From the NCBI RefSeq assembly GCF_003594885.1, contig NZ_QZEZ01000001.1, forward strand, positions 186,001 through 250,000: a stretch of DNA of 64,000 nucleotides, given 5' to 3'. Position numbers and translations under genes: made by a program. The DNA is from Vallicoccus soli (GTDB taxonomy: Bacteria; Actinomycetota; Actinomycetes; Motilibacterales; Motilibacteraceae). The notes under the pieces are model-generated. The model had not been told where the DNA came from and made no database searches. It was given only the letters and a program-made list of their open reading frames with translations. This document shows positions 19,201-27,854 of this stretch, piece after piece. How positions within the stretch are numbered: the stretch's first letter is position 1; each line of letters opens with the position of its first letter.

Positions 19201-20089
19201 GGGCCAGCTGCGCTCGGCCGTGCGGGCCTTCGCGCGCCTCGACCTGCCGCCCGCCGACGTGCTCGAGCACCTCGACGGCGTGGTGCGCGACCTCGGCGAC
19301 GACCAGATCGTCACCTGCCTCTACGCGGTGCACGACCCGTACGACCGCGTGCTCACCTGGGCCAACGCGGGCCACCTGCCGCCGCTCGTGCGCGACCCGG
19401 ACGGCGGCGTGCGGCGCCTCGCGGACGCCGAGGGCCCGCCGCTCGGCACCGGGGTGGGGGCGCTCGCCGAGCGCTCGACGACGCTCGAGCCCGGCGCCCT
19501 GCTCGCCCTCTACACCGACGGGCTCGTCGAGCGGCGCGACAGCGACATCGACACGGGGGTCGGCGCGCTGGCGGCCGCGCTCGCCGGCCCGGGGGCGGCC
19601 CGGCTCGCGCCCGACCTGCCCGGGCGGCTCGTCGACGCCCTCGTCCCCGGCGAGCCCGACGACGACGTCGCCGTGCTGCTCGCGCAGGTCGACCCCGGGC
19701 CGACCGCCCCCACGGTGTCGATCGACGTGCCCGACGACCCCGCGGCCGTCGCCGCCGTGCGCCACCGGGTGGCCGACGTCGTCCGCTCGTGGGGCGCCGG
19801 GCCCGTGGCGGTGCTCGACGACGTGCTCCTGCTGCTCAGCGAGCTCGTCACCAACGGGCTGGTGCACGGCGCGCCGCCGGTGCGGGTGCGGCTGCGGCGC
19901 GCGCCCTCCGCGCTGGTGCTGGAGGTGCACGACGGGGCCCCGTCGCTGCCGCGCCGGATGCGCCCCGGGGCCGACGACGAGCACGGGCGCGGCCTGCAGC
20001 TCGTCGCGCTGCTCGCCGGGCGCTGGGGCACGCGGCCCACCCCGGGCGGCAAGGCGGTCTGGTGCGAGGTGGCGCTCCCCCCGGGGTGA
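16223..20089 (+). CDS. Hybrid histidine kinase-receiver-PAS-PP2C-HATPase signalling protein
   Basis: 1288 residues and several signalling modules in one chain: N-terminal PAS/GAF-like sensor region (to about 350), HisKA with SHEVRTPL (phospho-His near 368), HATPase with NLLSNALKH, DTGTGIP and GSGIGLAL, a receiver domain (VLVVDDNADMRD; phospho-Asp near 702 in SDVMMP; TKPFSSREL), a PAS-like domain near 800-900, a SpoIIE/RsbU-type PP2C with GGDWFDV and DDDVAVLL, and a terminal RsbW-like HATPase with LLLSELVTNGLVHG and GRGLQLV. The protein could sense, phosphorylate, dephosphorylate an anti-anti-sigma factor and bind a partner itself. No membrane helix. GTG start chosen because TACGGT lies 6 nt upstream. 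Confidence 0.93.
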   Translation: MPPAPEPPREPRPPAAVLPGALASGGRVGRDLAAVDWAATPLGDPAGWPQSLRSTVRILLTSRFAMWMAWGPELTFLCNDAYRRDTLGRKYPWALGRPAREVWAEIWPDIAPRIERVLTTGEATWDEALMLFLERSGYREETYHTFSYSPLTDEDGVVVGMLCVVSEETERVVSARHLATVREVGSALTALRSEREVLDAAAARLAADQRSLPFTATYLVDAEAVTARLGAASGVLPGAPAAPLELPLGDGGAWPLADVLAGRTAVLDVTARPGLPTGAWDAPPRHVLVVPLRQQGPDGGTRVAGALVAGLNPWRPLDADARGFVELVATQVSSALAGARAYEEERERAERLQELDRAKTAFFTNVSHEVRTPLTLLLGPAEDALADRAHPLAPPQRERVEVVQRNGERLLKLVNTLLDFQRVEAGGLRGRFEPVDLAAATAELAGTFAAAYERAGLALVVDCPPLPGPVHVDREMWAEVVLNLLSNALKHTFEGRVTVRLRAGDGRAVLVVEDTGTGIPQDQHHRLFQRFARVEGAASRSHEGSGIGLALVADLVRAHGGTVAVRSAPGAGSAFEVAVPLGSDHLPADQVVAEPGPAGGDRAARTARGFLAEALRWSAAAPEPDGEDPADPREPARAAPAAAPPAPAPGGRPRVLVVDDNADMRDHVRGLLAADHEVLTARDGREGLALARERSPDLVLSDVMMPRLDGFGLLAALRADPLTARTPVILLSARAGEEATVEGLEAGADDYLTKPFSSRELLARVRANLELERVRRSRGDLARARELLDQAQRLARVGSWEIDLASGALRASTELRRQLQLSRAELDAAGSQGVLDLRVPDGDRQRLRAALDAAAEGEPLDLEVPVATPDGQQRTYRVLGELERDDEGRPVRLRGSTQDVTGRREAERAVARAAAVAEAAARERSIADELQRSLLPEVPPRAEALRVAAYYRAGTEGTQVGGDWFDVIELGAGRTGLVLGDVMGRGVRAAAVMGQLRSAVRAFARLDLPPADVLEHLDGVVRDLGDDQIVTCLYAVHDPYDRVLTWANAGHLPPLVRDPDGGVRRLADAEGPPLGTGVGALAERSTTLEPGALLALYTDGLVERRDSDIDTGVGALAAALAGPGAARLAPDLPGRLVDALVPGEPDDDVAVLLAQVDPGPTAPTVSIDVPDDPAAVAAVRHRVADVVRSWGAGPVAVLDDVLLLLSELVTNGLVHGAPPVRVRLRRAPSALVLEVHDGAPSLPRRMRPGADDEHGRGLQLVALLAGRWGTRPTPGGKAVWCEVALPPG

Positions 20090-20139
20090 CCTCGGCCGCG
20101 GGAGGGGTGCGCGGGTCGATCAGGGGTAACGGCGTGACC

Positions 20140-21519
20140 ATGCCGTCCCTCCCCTCGAGGCACCGCCTCCGAGACCTCCTGCCCGGCTCCAGCGCGGGCG
20201 CGGTCGACCTGCGCGACCGGGACGAGCCGGACCCCCGGCTCGTGCAGGCCGCCGCGCGGGCCGCGCAGCCCTACGTGGACCGCTCGGTGCAGCACGCGTG
20301 GGACGTGCACGAGACCAGCTGGGACCGCCTCGACCCGGACCGGGCCGTGCCCTGGCCCGTGCGCGCGAGCGCGGCCTGGGCCTGGCGCGGCCTCGTGCTC
20401 GCCGCGGCGGTGTGGGTGGCGATCCAGGTGGTCTCGCGGCTCACCCTCGTCGTCTACTCGCTCGTCGTGGCGCTGCTGCTCGTGGCCCTCATCGGCCCGG
20501 CGGTGCCGCGCCTGCAGCGGCTGGGGATGGGGCGCACGCCCGCGGCGGCGCTGGTGTTCCTCGGGGGGGTGCTCGCGGTCCTCGGGATCCTCTCCGCGAT
20601 GACGGCCTCGCTCATCGCGGAGGGCCCGGACATCGTCACCAACGCCTCGAGCGGCATCACCCGGATCCAGGACTGGCTGCGCACCGGGCCGCTCGGGCTG
20701 GAGGACCGGCAGATCCAGGGCTACCTCGACCAGGCCCAGGACTGGATCGTCGACAACCAGGGGACCCTGACCCAGGACGCGTTCGGCATCTTCGGCACCG
20801 CCGGCAACATCCTCACCGGGCTCGTGCTCGCGCTCTTCACGGCGTTCTTCTTCCTCAAGGACGGCGAGCGCATCTGGCGCTGGTTCGTGCAGCTGTTCCC
20901 GCGGCGCGGTCGCGAGGCGGCCGACGAGGCCGGCCGGCGCTCGTGGACGGCCCTCGTCGGGTACGTCCGCGGGCTCGTCCTCATCGCCGCCATCGACGCC
21001 ACCGGCATCGGCCTGGTCCTCGTCTTCGTGGGCGTGCCGCTGGCCCTGCCGCTGGCCGTGCTGGTCTTCTTCGGCGCCTTCGTGCCGATCGTCGGTGCGG
21101 TCGTCACCGGGGCGCTCGCCGCGCTGGTCGCGCTCGTCACCAACGGCGTGACCGCCGCCGTCATCGTCCTCATCGGGATCCTCGTCGTGCAGCAGCTCGA
21201 GGGCAACGTGCTCCAGCCGATGATCATGAGCCGGAGCGTCTCGGTGCACCCGCTGGCCGTGGTGCTCGCCGTGACGGCGGGCGGCCTGCTCGCCGGCATC
21301 GGCGGCGCCGTCGTCGCGGTGCCGCTCGTGGCCGTGCTGAACACCGCGCTGCTCAGCCTCTTCGGCCGGGCCCGCAAGCTGCCCGAGGAGGTGCGCGACG
21401 CCCCCGAGGGTGCGCCGTCGCCGCACCCCGAGGACGACGCCCGGGCCGAGCGGCAGATCGAGGAGGGCCCGCGGGCCGAGGGCGCCGCGCGCGGCGGCGG
21501 GGGTCAGACGACGCCGTAG
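20140..21519 (+). CDS. AI-2E/YdiK-PerM family membrane transporter
   Basis: 459 residues with about eight membrane helices, the central soluble segment ([20 protein letters not shown] to [11 protein letters not shown]) and the family's conserved PIVGAV and [13 protein letters not shown] motifs. Family members are predicted permeases; the transported substrate is usually unproven. ATG at 20140 chosen, with a GTG two codons upstream as alternative. The N-terminal 80 and C-terminal 50 residues are charged and cytosolic. Its 3' end overlaps the convergent upp gene by 16 bp. Confidence 0.9.
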   Translation: MPSLPSRHRLRDLLPGSSAGAVDLRDRDEPDPRLVQAAARAAQPYVDRSVQHAWDVHETSWDRLDPDRAVPWPVRASAAWAWRGLVLAAAVWVAIQVVSRLTLVVYSLVVALLLVALIGPAVPRLQRLGMGRTPAAALVFLGGVLAVLGILSAMTASLIAEGPDIVTNASSGITRIQDWLRTGPLGLEDRQIQGYLDQAQDWIVDNQGTLTQDAFGIFGTAGNILTGLVLALFTAFFFLKDGERIWRWFVQLFPRRGREAADEAGRRSWTALVGYVRGLVLIAAIDATGIGLVLVFVGVPLALPLAVLVFFGAFVPIVGAVVTGALAALVALVTNGVTAAVIVLIGILVVQQLEGNVLQPMIMSRSVSVHPLAVVLAVTAGGLLAGIGGAVVAVPLVAVLNTALLSLFGRARKLPEEVRDAPEGAPSPHPEDDARAERQIEEGPRAEGAARGGGGQTTP

Positions 21520-22148
21520 AGGCGGTCCCCCGCGTCGCCGAGGCCGGGCACGATGTAGCCGAGCTCGTTGAGCCGCTCGTCGACCGCGGCGGTCACGACG
21601 GACACCCGCGAGCCCGTGCCGTCGGCCTCGACGGCGTCGCGGAGCACCTGCACGCCCTCCGGCGCCGCCAGCAGGCAGATCGCGGTGATGTCGTCGGCGC
21701 CGCGCTCGAGCAGGAAGCGCACCGCGGCGACGAGGGTGCCGCCCGTGGCCAGCATCGGGTCGAGGACGAAGCACTGCCGGCCGGACAGGTCCTCCGGCAG
21801 GCGCGTCGCGTACGTCGAGGCCTGCAGGGTCGACTCGTCGCGGATCATCCCGAGGAAGCCCACCTCGGCGGTCGGCAGCAGCCGCACCATCCCGTCGAGC
21901 ATCCCGAGCCCGGCGCGCAGGATGGGGACGACGAGCGGCTTGGGCGCCGCGAGGCGCACGCCCGTCGTCGAGGCGACCGGCGTGCGGATGCTCGCCGGCT
22001 CCACGCGCACGTCGCGCGTGGCCTCGTACGCGAGGAGGGTGACGAGCTCGTCCGCGAGGCGGCGGAAGGTGGGGGAGTCGGTCGCCTCGTCGCGCAGCGT
22101 CGTCAGCTTGTGGGCGACGAGCGGGTGGTCGGCGACGTGGAGGCGCAT
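21504..22148 (-). CDS. upp: Uracil phosphoribosyltransferase
   Basis: 214 residues, full length. PRPP-binding loop region [12 protein letters not shown] and the C-terminal uracil-binding [16 protein letters not shown] are diagnostic. Converts uracil and PRPP to UMP in pyrimidine salvage. ATG start preceded by TAGCGT at 6 nt with no ribosome site, a leaderless arrangement. Convergent overlap of 16 bp with the transporter gene, divergent from the multicopper oxidase gene. Confidence 0.97.
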   Translation of the reverse strand: MRLHVADHPLVAHKLTTLRDEATDSPTFRRLADELVTLLAYEATRDVRVEPASIRTPVASTTGVRLAAPKPLVVPILRAGLGMLDGMVRLLPTAEVGFLGMIRDESTLQASTYATRLPEDLSGRQCFVLDPMLATGGTLVAAVRFLLERGADDITAICLLAAPEGVQVLRDAVEADGTGSRVSVVTAAVDERLNELGYIVPGLGDAGDRLYGVV

Positions 22149-22270
22149 GGGGGCACGCTAGCGGGCCCGCGGTGAGAGGTGTCACGACGTCGGGCCCGCG
22201 CCGCCCCGGGGCCCGCCGCGCGGGTGCAGCGTCGGGGGTGCCCGCTCCCCCCGCCGCCCCGGAGGACCCC

Positions 22271-23734
22271 GTGATCGCACGCCGCACCCTGCTCCAGCTC
22301 GGCCTGGGCGCCGGCGTCCTCGGCACCGTCGCCAGCCCGGCCCTCGCCCTCGGCGGCGCGCGCCCCCGCTCGGCCGCCGCGGTGCCGCACTTCACCCGCC
22401 CGCTCACCGTCCCGCCGGTGCTGCGGCCCGTGCGCCGCACCCGGGACACCGACCACTACCTCGTCGTCGTGCGCCGCGCCCTCGCCGAGCTCGTGCCCGG
22501 GGTCCGGACCGAGGTGCTCTCGTACGGGGGCGGCCTGCCCGGCCCGACGATCAGCGCGACGCGGGGCCGGCGGGCCGCCGTGCACCACGTCAACACGCTC
22601 GCCGACCCCGTCTCGGCGCACCTGCACGGCGGCGCGAACCCGGTCGAGCACGACGGCGGGATGATGGACACGGTGCCGCGCGGCGGCCGGCGGACGTACG
22701 TCTACGAGAACGACCAGTCCGCGGCGTCGCTGTGGGTGCACGACCACGCGCACCACGTCGAGTCCGAGCACGTGTACCGGGGGCTGTCCCACCTCTACCT
22801 GCTCCGCGACCCCGCCGAGGACGCGCTCGGCCTGCCGTCGGGCCGGTACGACGTCCCGCTCGTCCTGCGCGACGCCCGCCTCGACGAGCGGGGGCGGCTC
22901 GTGTACGAGCTCGACGACGCCGAGCAGCGCTCCACCGTGCTGGTCAACGGGCGGGCCTGGCCCTACCTCGACGTGGCGGCCCGCAAGTACCGGCTGCGGC
23001 TCGTGAACGCCTCGAACCTGCGCACCTTCGTGCTCGCGCTGTCCGACGGCGCGCCCCTGCAGGTCATCGCCTCGGACGGCGGGCTGCTCGAGCGGCCCTT
23101 CCCGACCCCGGTCGTCGTGGTCTCGCCCGGCGAGCGGGTCGAGGTGGTCGCCGACTTCTCCGGGTACGCGCCCGGCACGCAGCTCGTCCTGGCCAACATG
23201 ACCGGCCCCGGGCCGATGGACCAGGTGGGCGAGGTCCTGCGCTTCCACGTCGGGGCGCCCGCGCCCGACGACAGCCGGGTCCCCGAGGTCCTGCGCGCCC
23301 TGCCGCCGCTGCCTGAGCCGACGGTCCGCCGCGAGTTCGTGCTGTCGATGGACGAGCCGGGGACGGGCCACGCGGGGCACGGCGGGCACGGCGCCGAGGG
23401 GCGCAGCGGCACCATCAACGGCCGCACCTTCGACCCGGCGCGCATCGACACCCGCGTCCGGTGGGGGACCACCGAGCACTGGACCGTCACCAACGCCGGC
23501 GCCACGGTGCCGCACAACTTCCACCTGCACCTGGCGCAGTTCCGGCTGCTGACCCGGGACGGGCGCCCCGTCGACCCGACCGAGGCCGGCGAGAAGGACA
23601 CCGTCCTGCTGTTCCCCGGCCAGACCGTGACCCTGCAGGCCACCTTCGACACCCACCGCGGCGTCTACCCGTACCACTGCCACCTCGTCGACCACGCCGC
23701 CATGGGGATGACCGGCCAGCTGGAGGTCGTCTGA
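22271..23734 (+). CDS. Tat-exported multicopper oxidase (CueO/bilirubin-oxidase type)
   Basis: 487 residues from a GTG with GGAGG 5 nt upstream. Twin-arginine leader ARRTLLQLGLGAG and an Ala-rich cleavage region come first. The four copper-binding blocks are present: HLHGG (near 115), WVHDHAHH (near 155), HNFHLHLAQF (near 415) and HCHLVDHAAMGM (near 468), the last giving the type 1 Cys, His and axial Met. A short GHAGHGGHG His/Gly insert precedes block three. Oxidises Cu(I) or phenolic substrates with reduction of oxygen to water outside the cell. Copper detoxification is plausible given the csp-copZ-csoR group 14 kb away. Confidence 0.93.
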   Translation: MIARRTLLQLGLGAGVLGTVASPALALGGARPRSAAAVPHFTRPLTVPPVLRPVRRTRDTDHYLVVVRRALAELVPGVRTEVLSYGGGLPGPTISATRGRRAAVHHVNTLADPVSAHLHGGANPVEHDGGMMDTVPRGGRRTYVYENDQSAASLWVHDHAHHVESEHVYRGLSHLYLLRDPAEDALGLPSGRYDVPLVLRDARLDERGRLVYELDDAEQRSTVLVNGRAWPYLDVAARKYRLRLVNASNLRTFVLALSDGAPLQVIASDGGLLERPFPTPVVVVSPGERVEVVADFSGYAPGTQLVLANMTGPGPMDQVGEVLRFHVGAPAPDDSRVPEVLRALPPLPEPTVRREFVLSMDEPGTGHAGHGGHGAEGRSGTINGRTFDPARIDTRVRWGTTEHWTVTNAGATVPHNFHLHLAQFRLLTRDGRPVDPTEAGEKDTVLLFPGQTVTLQATFDTHRGVYPYHCHLVDHAAMGMTGQLEVV

Positions 23735-23829
23735 GGCCGGGCCCCGCACCCGCGACCGGCGCCGGCACCCGCGCACGACCCGCACGACCCGTACGACCGA
23801 CCCGCACACCCGATCCCAGGAGGACCGCC

Positions 23830-24258
23830 ATGACCGCCATGACCACCGCCACCACCGCAGCCGTGCCCGCCGCGGCGGGGACGCGCGCGCGCCGCGCCCT
23901 GACCGCCCCCGCGGCCGCGCTCGCCGCCCTCGTGACCTGGGCGCTCGCCGTGCCCGTGCTCGACGTGGACCTCGCCGTGCGCCAGGGCGGCACCGAGACC
24001 ACCGTCGCCGCCCCTGCCGTCGCGGCGGCCGCGGTCGTCGCCGCCCTCGCCGGCTGGGCCCTGCTCGCCGTCCTCGAGCGCGCCGTGCGCCGCCCGCGCA
24101 CCGCCTGGACCGCCGTCGCGGGCGTCGTGCTCGTGCTCTCGCTGGGCGCGCCGCTCGGCAGCGGGGTCGGCGGCGGCGCGCAGGCCGTGCTCGCCCTGCT
24201 CCACGTGGTCGTGGGCGCGGTCGTGGTGGCCGGGCTGCGGCCGACCGCGCGGCGCTGA
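23830..24258 (+). CDS. DUF6069-like small membrane protein
   Basis: 142 residues from the first ATG, which has AGGAGG 6 nt upstream (a second ATG follows three codons later). Four predicted membrane helices; pattern LVTWALAVPVLDVDL, GWALLAVLER and a final LLHVVVGAVVVAGL agree with the DUF6069 family as I remember it. Function unknown. Follows the multicopper oxidase by 95 bp and may be co-transcribed with it. Ends before a strong terminator. Confidence 0.75.
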   Translation: MTAMTTATTAAVPAAAGTRARRALTAPAAALAALVTWALAVPVLDVDLAVRQGGTETTVAAPAVAAAAVVAALAGWALLAVLERAVRRPRTAWTAVAGVVLVLSLGAPLGSGVGGGAQAVLALLHVVVGAVVVAGLRPTARR

Positions 24259-24283
24259 CGCGCTGCCGCGCCGGAGCGCTCGG

Positions 24284-24315
24284 ACGCCCCCGGGGACCGG
24301 AGTCCCCGGGGGCGT
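24284..24315 (+). terminator. Intrinsic terminator-like hairpin
   Basis: Perfect 14-bp stem (ACGCCCCCGGGGAC / GTCCCCGGGGGCGT) with a 4-nt loop, 25 bp after the DUF6069 stop. Only a short TT follows, as is common in actinobacteria. Confidence 0.75.
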
Positions 24316-24405
24316 TCAGCGCCGCGGCGGAGGGGTAGTGCGCTCACGGTGCGTCATGGGACAGTCGACCCAGCGCATCGACCTCGTCACCCGTGGAGGT
24401 GCACC

Positions 24406-24984
24406 GTGACCGCTGGCCTCGCCGCCGACCGCCCCGAGGTGCTGCGCGCGGCGCCGCCGCCGGGCGCTGCGGACCCTGCGGGCGCGGAGGCGGCGGACGG
24501 CGCGGACGGCGCGGACGGCGCGGCGGACTTCGCGCTCGCCGCGTGGCGCGAGGACGGCGCGTGGAGCCTGGCGCCGCTGCCCCCGTGCACGGCCGGGCAC
24601 CTCCCCGACCTGCTGCGCGCGCTGCGCCAGCTCCCGGCCGACGCCGGGGCGCTCGGCCTCGTCAGCCTCGCGGACAGCACCTTCCTGCTCGTGCGGGTGG
24701 GGGGCGGCGAGACCCGCCTGCTCGTCGCCGACCCCGAGGCCGCCGAGGGCACGGCGCTGGGGCGCGAGGCGGTCGACGCGCTCGTCGACGCCGGGGCCGA
24801 CCTCGCGCCCGAGGACGACCCGTGGCTCGGGGACCTCGGGCTGCTCGCCGACCTCGGCCTCGAGCCGGCCGCCCTGCGCTCGCTGTGCGAGGACGACGAG
24901 GCGTACCCCGATGAGCTCCTCGGCGTGCTCGCGGAGCACCTGGGGCTCGGGCCCGCGTACGAGGCCGCGCTCGACGCGACCTGA
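24406..24984 (+). CDS. tRNA adenosine deaminase-associated protein
   Basis: 192 residues from a GTG with GGAGG 6 nt upstream. The body (FALAAWREDGAW to the C-terminal DELLGVLAEHLGLGPAYE) matches the actinobacterial family that always lies directly before tadA. Residues 1-50 are an Ala/Asp/Gly-rich low-complexity tail with a repeated GAD triplet. Role unproven; the fixed gene neighbourhood suggests a partner of TadA. tadA begins 26 bp downstream but with its own leaderless-type start. Confidence 0.85.
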   Translation: MTAGLAADRPEVLRAAPPPGAADPAGAEAADGADGADGAADFALAAWREDGAWSLAPLPPCTAGHLPDLLRALRQLPADAGALGLVSLADSTFLLVRVGGGETRLLVADPEAAEGTALGREAVDALVDAGADLAPEDDPWLGDLGLLADLGLEPAALRSLCEDDEAYPDELLGVLAEHLGLGPAYEAALDAT

Positions 24985-25009
24985 GCGGCGCGGCCCGTAC
25001 GCTCCCCGC

Positions 25010-25498
25010 GTGCCGCCGCCCGCCGTGACCGCCGCCTGGGAGCCCGCCATGCGCCGGGCCCTCGCGCTCGCCGCGGGCGCCGGCGACGACGGCGACGTGC
25101 CGGTGGGCGCGCTCGTGCTCGGCCCCGACGGCGCGGTCCTCGGCGAGGGCGGCAACGAGCGCGAGGGGCGCGAGGGCGCCGCGCCCGACCCCACCGCCCA
25201 CGCCGAGGTCCTGGCCCTGCGCCGCGCGGCGGCGGCCCGGGGCTCCTGGCGGCTCGACGGCTGCACCCTCGTCGTCACCCTCGAGCCGTGCACGATGTGC
25301 GCCGGCGCGGCGGTGCTCGCGCGGGTCGACCGCGTCGTCCTCGGGGCCTGGGACCCCAAGGCGGGGGCGGTCGGCTCGCTGTGGGACGTGGTGCGCGACC
25401 GGCGGCTCAACCACCGCCCCGAGGTCGTCGCCGGGGTGCTCGAGGGGGCCTGCTCGGACGTCCTGCGCCGGTTCTTCGCGCACCACAGGGTCCGGTAA
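25010..25498 (+). CDS. tadA: tRNA-specific adenosine-34 deaminase
   Basis: 162 residues. Zinc-dependent deaminase motifs THAEV (His ligand and catalytic Glu) and PCTMCAGA (two Cys ligands) are intact. Converts A34 to inosine in tRNA-Arg(ACG). GTG start chosen because TACGCT ends 6 nt upstream with no Shine-Dalgarno; the open frame extends further upstream without support. tRNA-Ser(CGA) follows 10 bp after the stop. Confidence 0.93.
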   Translation: MPPPAVTAAWEPAMRRALALAAGAGDDGDVPVGALVLGPDGAVLGEGGNEREGREGAAPDPTAHAEVLALRRAAAARGSWRLDGCTLVVTLEPCTMCAGAAVLARVDRVVLGAWDPKAGAVGSLWDVVRDRRLNHRPEVVAGVLEGACSDVLRRFFAHHRVR

Positions 25499-25508
25499 GG
25501 TACTCCGC

Positions 25509-25595
25509 GGTGGTGTGTCCGAGCGGCCTAAGGAGCACGCCTCGAAAGCGTGTGAGGGTTCACGCCCTCCGTGGGTTCAAATCCCACCGCCACCG
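25509..25595 (+). tRNA. tRNA-Ser (anticodon CGA)
   Basis: 87 nt with a 7-bp acceptor stem (GGTGGTG / CGCCACC), the long variable arm typical of serine tRNAs, anticodon loop CTCGAAA and T-loop TTCAAAT. Discriminator base is G; the CCA end is not encoded. Confidence 0.95.
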
Positions 25596-25627
25596 CAGCC
25601 GCCGCCCCGTCGAGGGGCGGCCCGCGC

Positions 25628-25658
25628 AGAGCCCCCCGGGTGAGCCCCGGGGGGCTCT
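25628..25658 (+). terminator. Terminator hairpin after tRNA-Ser(CGA)
   Basis: 13-bp perfect stem AGAGCCCCCCGGG / CCCGGGGGGCTCT with a 5-nt loop, 32 bp after the tRNA. A smaller hairpin (GCCGCCCC / GGGGCGGC) lies between the two. Confidence 0.8.
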
Positions 25659-25659
25659 C

Positions 25660-26255
25660 GCGCGTCCGGGGCGCCTGCGGACCCCCGTCCCGTGGTCCGA
25701 CCGGGTGATCTGCGTCTCCGCCCGTGCTCAGGGAGCCGCCTGGGGGTGACCAGGAGCGTCCGGTGGAGGAGGCTAGGGGCAGCCGTCGCGCCGGCCGGCC
25801 TCCCGGGCACGTCCCCCCGGACCCGGGAGGTCCCTCCGCCCCTGTCCCCCCGTGGGCGGCGGGAGGTCGGCGCGGCGGCCCCCTGGTGCGTCCCCGGGCC
25901 GCGGCGAGCCCCCCGCCGGTGCGCCGCGGAGCGCCGCCCCGGTGCGCCGTCGCCCCGCCCCCGCCCCCCGCGTCCGGCCCCGTCCCGGGCCTGCCGCGCC
26001 GGTCCGCCGGGTCGGGGAGCGCCTGCCCGGTCCGTCCGGTCCCGGCTGGTCCGTCCCGGTCCCGGCCCGTCCGTCCCGCTCCCGGCTGGTCCGTCCCGAT
26101 CGGGGCCCACCCGCACCCATCCGCCGCCACGGCGGCCCCGAACCCCTGGGCGAGGACCGGCTCCCTGCCCTCGGAGGGAGGGGCAGGGCGCCGGTCCGGC
26201 CGCACCACCGGCGCGCCGCGCCCCGGCGGACAGCCGCGCAGGGGGCAGCGGTGCG
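25660..26255. other. Gene-free stretch with CCGGTCCGTCCC-type degenerate repeats
   Basis: About 600 bp between the tRNA-Ser(CGA) terminator and the end of purU. No frame has plausible protein composition, a good start and a ribosome site together. Positions about 26025-26105 hold several degenerate copies of (C)CGGTCCGTCC(C)GGTCCCGGC(T)GG. I see no tRNA, no known riboswitch and no attachment-site duplication of the tRNA 3' end. Confidence 0.6.
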
Positions 26256-27098
26256 TCAGCGGAAGACGACGGTCCGGGTGCCGTTGAGCAGGATCCGGTG
26301 CTCGGCGTGCCACCGGACCGCCCGCGCCAGCACCTGCGCCTCGACGTCGCGCCCCGCGGCGACGAGGGCGTCGGCGTCCATCGCGTGGTCGACCCGTACG
26401 ACGTCCTGCTCCACGATCGGGCCCTCGTCGAGGGCCGCGGTGACGTAGTGCGCGGTGGCGCCCACGAGCTTGACCCCCCGCTCGTGCGCCTGGTGGTACG
26501 GCCGCGCCCCCACGAAGCTCGGCAGGAACGAGTGGTGGATGTTGAGGCAGCGGCCCTCGAGCGCCCGGCACAGGTCGTCGGAGAGGACCTGCATGTAGCG
26601 GGCGAGCACGACGAGGTCGACCTCGAGCTCGTCGACGAGCTCGAGCAGGCGGGCCTCCGCGGCCGCCTTGCCGCCGGCCGGCACCGGCACGTGGTGGAAG
26701 GGCACGCCGTACGACTCTGCCAGCGGCCGCAGGTCCTCGTGGTTGGACACGACGGCGGGCACCTCGACCGGCAGGCCGCCCGCGCGGGTGCGGAAGAGCA
26801 GGTCGTTGAGGCAGTGCCCCGCCCGCGACACCATGACCAGCGCACGGGTGGGGCGGGACCGGTGCAGCTGCCAGTCCATGGCGAAGCGCTCGGCCACCGC
26901 GGGGAAGGCCGCGGCGAGCGCGTCGAGGCGCTCCTCGCCCTCGAGCGGGGCCATGGCCACGCGCATGAAGAAGCGGCCGGTCTCCGGGTCGCCGTACTGC
27001 TGGCTCTCGACGATCGTGGCGCCGGCCTCGAGGACGGCGCCGCTCACGGCGTGGACGATGCCGGCCCGGTCCGGGCAGGAGAGGGTGAGCACGCGCAC
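26256..27098 (-). CDS. purU: Formyltetrahydrofolate deformylase
   Basis: 280 residues: N-terminal ACT domain (to about 85; LTLSCPDRAGIVHAVSG) and a C-terminal formyltransferase-fold domain with LNIHHSFLPSFVGARPYHQA and HYVTAALDEGPI, which carry the catalytic Asn-His-Asp set. Hydrolyses 10-formyl-THF to formate and THF, supplying formate to purine synthesis and balancing one-carbon pools. GTG start preceded by TACCCT at 7 nt without Shine-Dalgarno. Confidence 0.96.
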   Translation of the reverse strand: MRVLTLSCPDRAGIVHAVSGAVLEAGATIVESQQYGDPETGRFFMRVAMAPLEGEERLDALAAAFPAVAERFAMDWQLHRSRPTRALVMVSRAGHCLNDLLFRTRAGGLPVEVPAVVSNHEDLRPLAESYGVPFHHVPVPAGGKAAAEARLLELVDELEVDLVVLARYMQVLSDDLCRALEGRCLNIHHSFLPSFVGARPYHQAHERGVKLVGATAHYVTAALDEGPIVEQDVVRVDHAMDADALVAAGRDVEAQVLARAVRWHAEHRILLNGTRTVVFR

Positions 27099-27145
27099 GG
27101 CGACGAGGGTAGGCGTTGGGCGCGCCGCCCCGGCGCCCAGGCGCG

Positions 27146-27790
27146 TCAGCAGGCGCGGGCGGTGGGCGGCACCGCCGCGTGGGCGGCGAGCTCGCGGGCG
27201 ACGCCGAGCGCGTCGGCGCTGCTGCGGAGCCCGTCGAAGCCCTCGTGCAGCACCAGGTGCACGACGCCGCGGGCGCGCCTGTCGAGCACCGGGACGGCCC
27301 CGGGCACCTGCGCGAGCAGGGCGGCAGCGGCGGGGCGCCCGCCGCGGCCGTACCGCAGCTCGGCGCTCGTGCCCGGCCGGTCGTCGCGCCCGGTGTCGTC
27401 GCCGGCGGGGCCGGCGAGCCGGAAGCCGCGGGCCGCGAGCTCCTCGGCGGTCCGCCCCGCCAGCCCGGAGGAGCGGGTGGAGTTCCAGACCTGCACCGTG
27501 ACCCGCGCGGGCGGTGCCGGGGCGACCCCGGCGAGGGCGGCGGCCGGCCCGCGCGGCCCGCAGCCGGGGCCGCCGGCCGCCGGGACGGCCGTGCTCACGG
27601 GGTCGGGCTCGACGAGGAGGCGCCAGCTGGCGACCGCGCCGCCGCCGAGCAGCGCGAGGACGAGGCCGACGGCCGCGGTGCGCGCGGCCGCGCGGCGCAG
27701 GGCGTGCGGGCGGCGCCCGTCCGCGCCGAGCGCGAGGGCGGCGTCCCTGGCCTCCTCGTACGGCGCGCTGTCGCGGGACCCCCTCGGCAC
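27146..27790 (-). CDS. LytR_C-domain membrane-anchored protein
   Basis: 214 residues. Cytosolic Arg-rich N-terminus, one membrane helix (about 36-58), then an extracytoplasmic LytR_C domain beginning VTVQVWNSTRSSGLAGR. Such proteins act at the envelope, but a specific role is not shown. GTG start with TAGGGT 6 nt upstream. Lies downstream of the small 102-residue gene on the same strand, an adjacency I recall in other actinobacteria. Confidence 0.82.
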   Translation of the reverse strand: MPRGSRDSAPYEEARDAALALGADGRRPHALRRAAARTAAVGLVLALLGGGAVASWRLLVEPDPVSTAVPAAGGPGCGPRGPAAALAGVAPAPPARVTVQVWNSTRSSGLAGRTAEELAARGFRLAGPAGDDTGRDDRPGTSAELRYGRGGRPAAAALLAQVPGAVPVLDRRARGVVHLVLHEGFDGLRSSADALGVARELAAHAAVPPTARAC

Positions 27791-27854
27791 AGCGGCACCC
27801 TACGACGGCCCCCAGCCGCTCCGCAGCCCCTCGCGGGCCCTCGGGCGCGGGGCG

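Noticed and set aside
25596..26255. Integrated element at tRNA-Ser(CGA)
   Set aside because: No integrase gene and no direct repeat of the tRNA 3' end was seen in the window.
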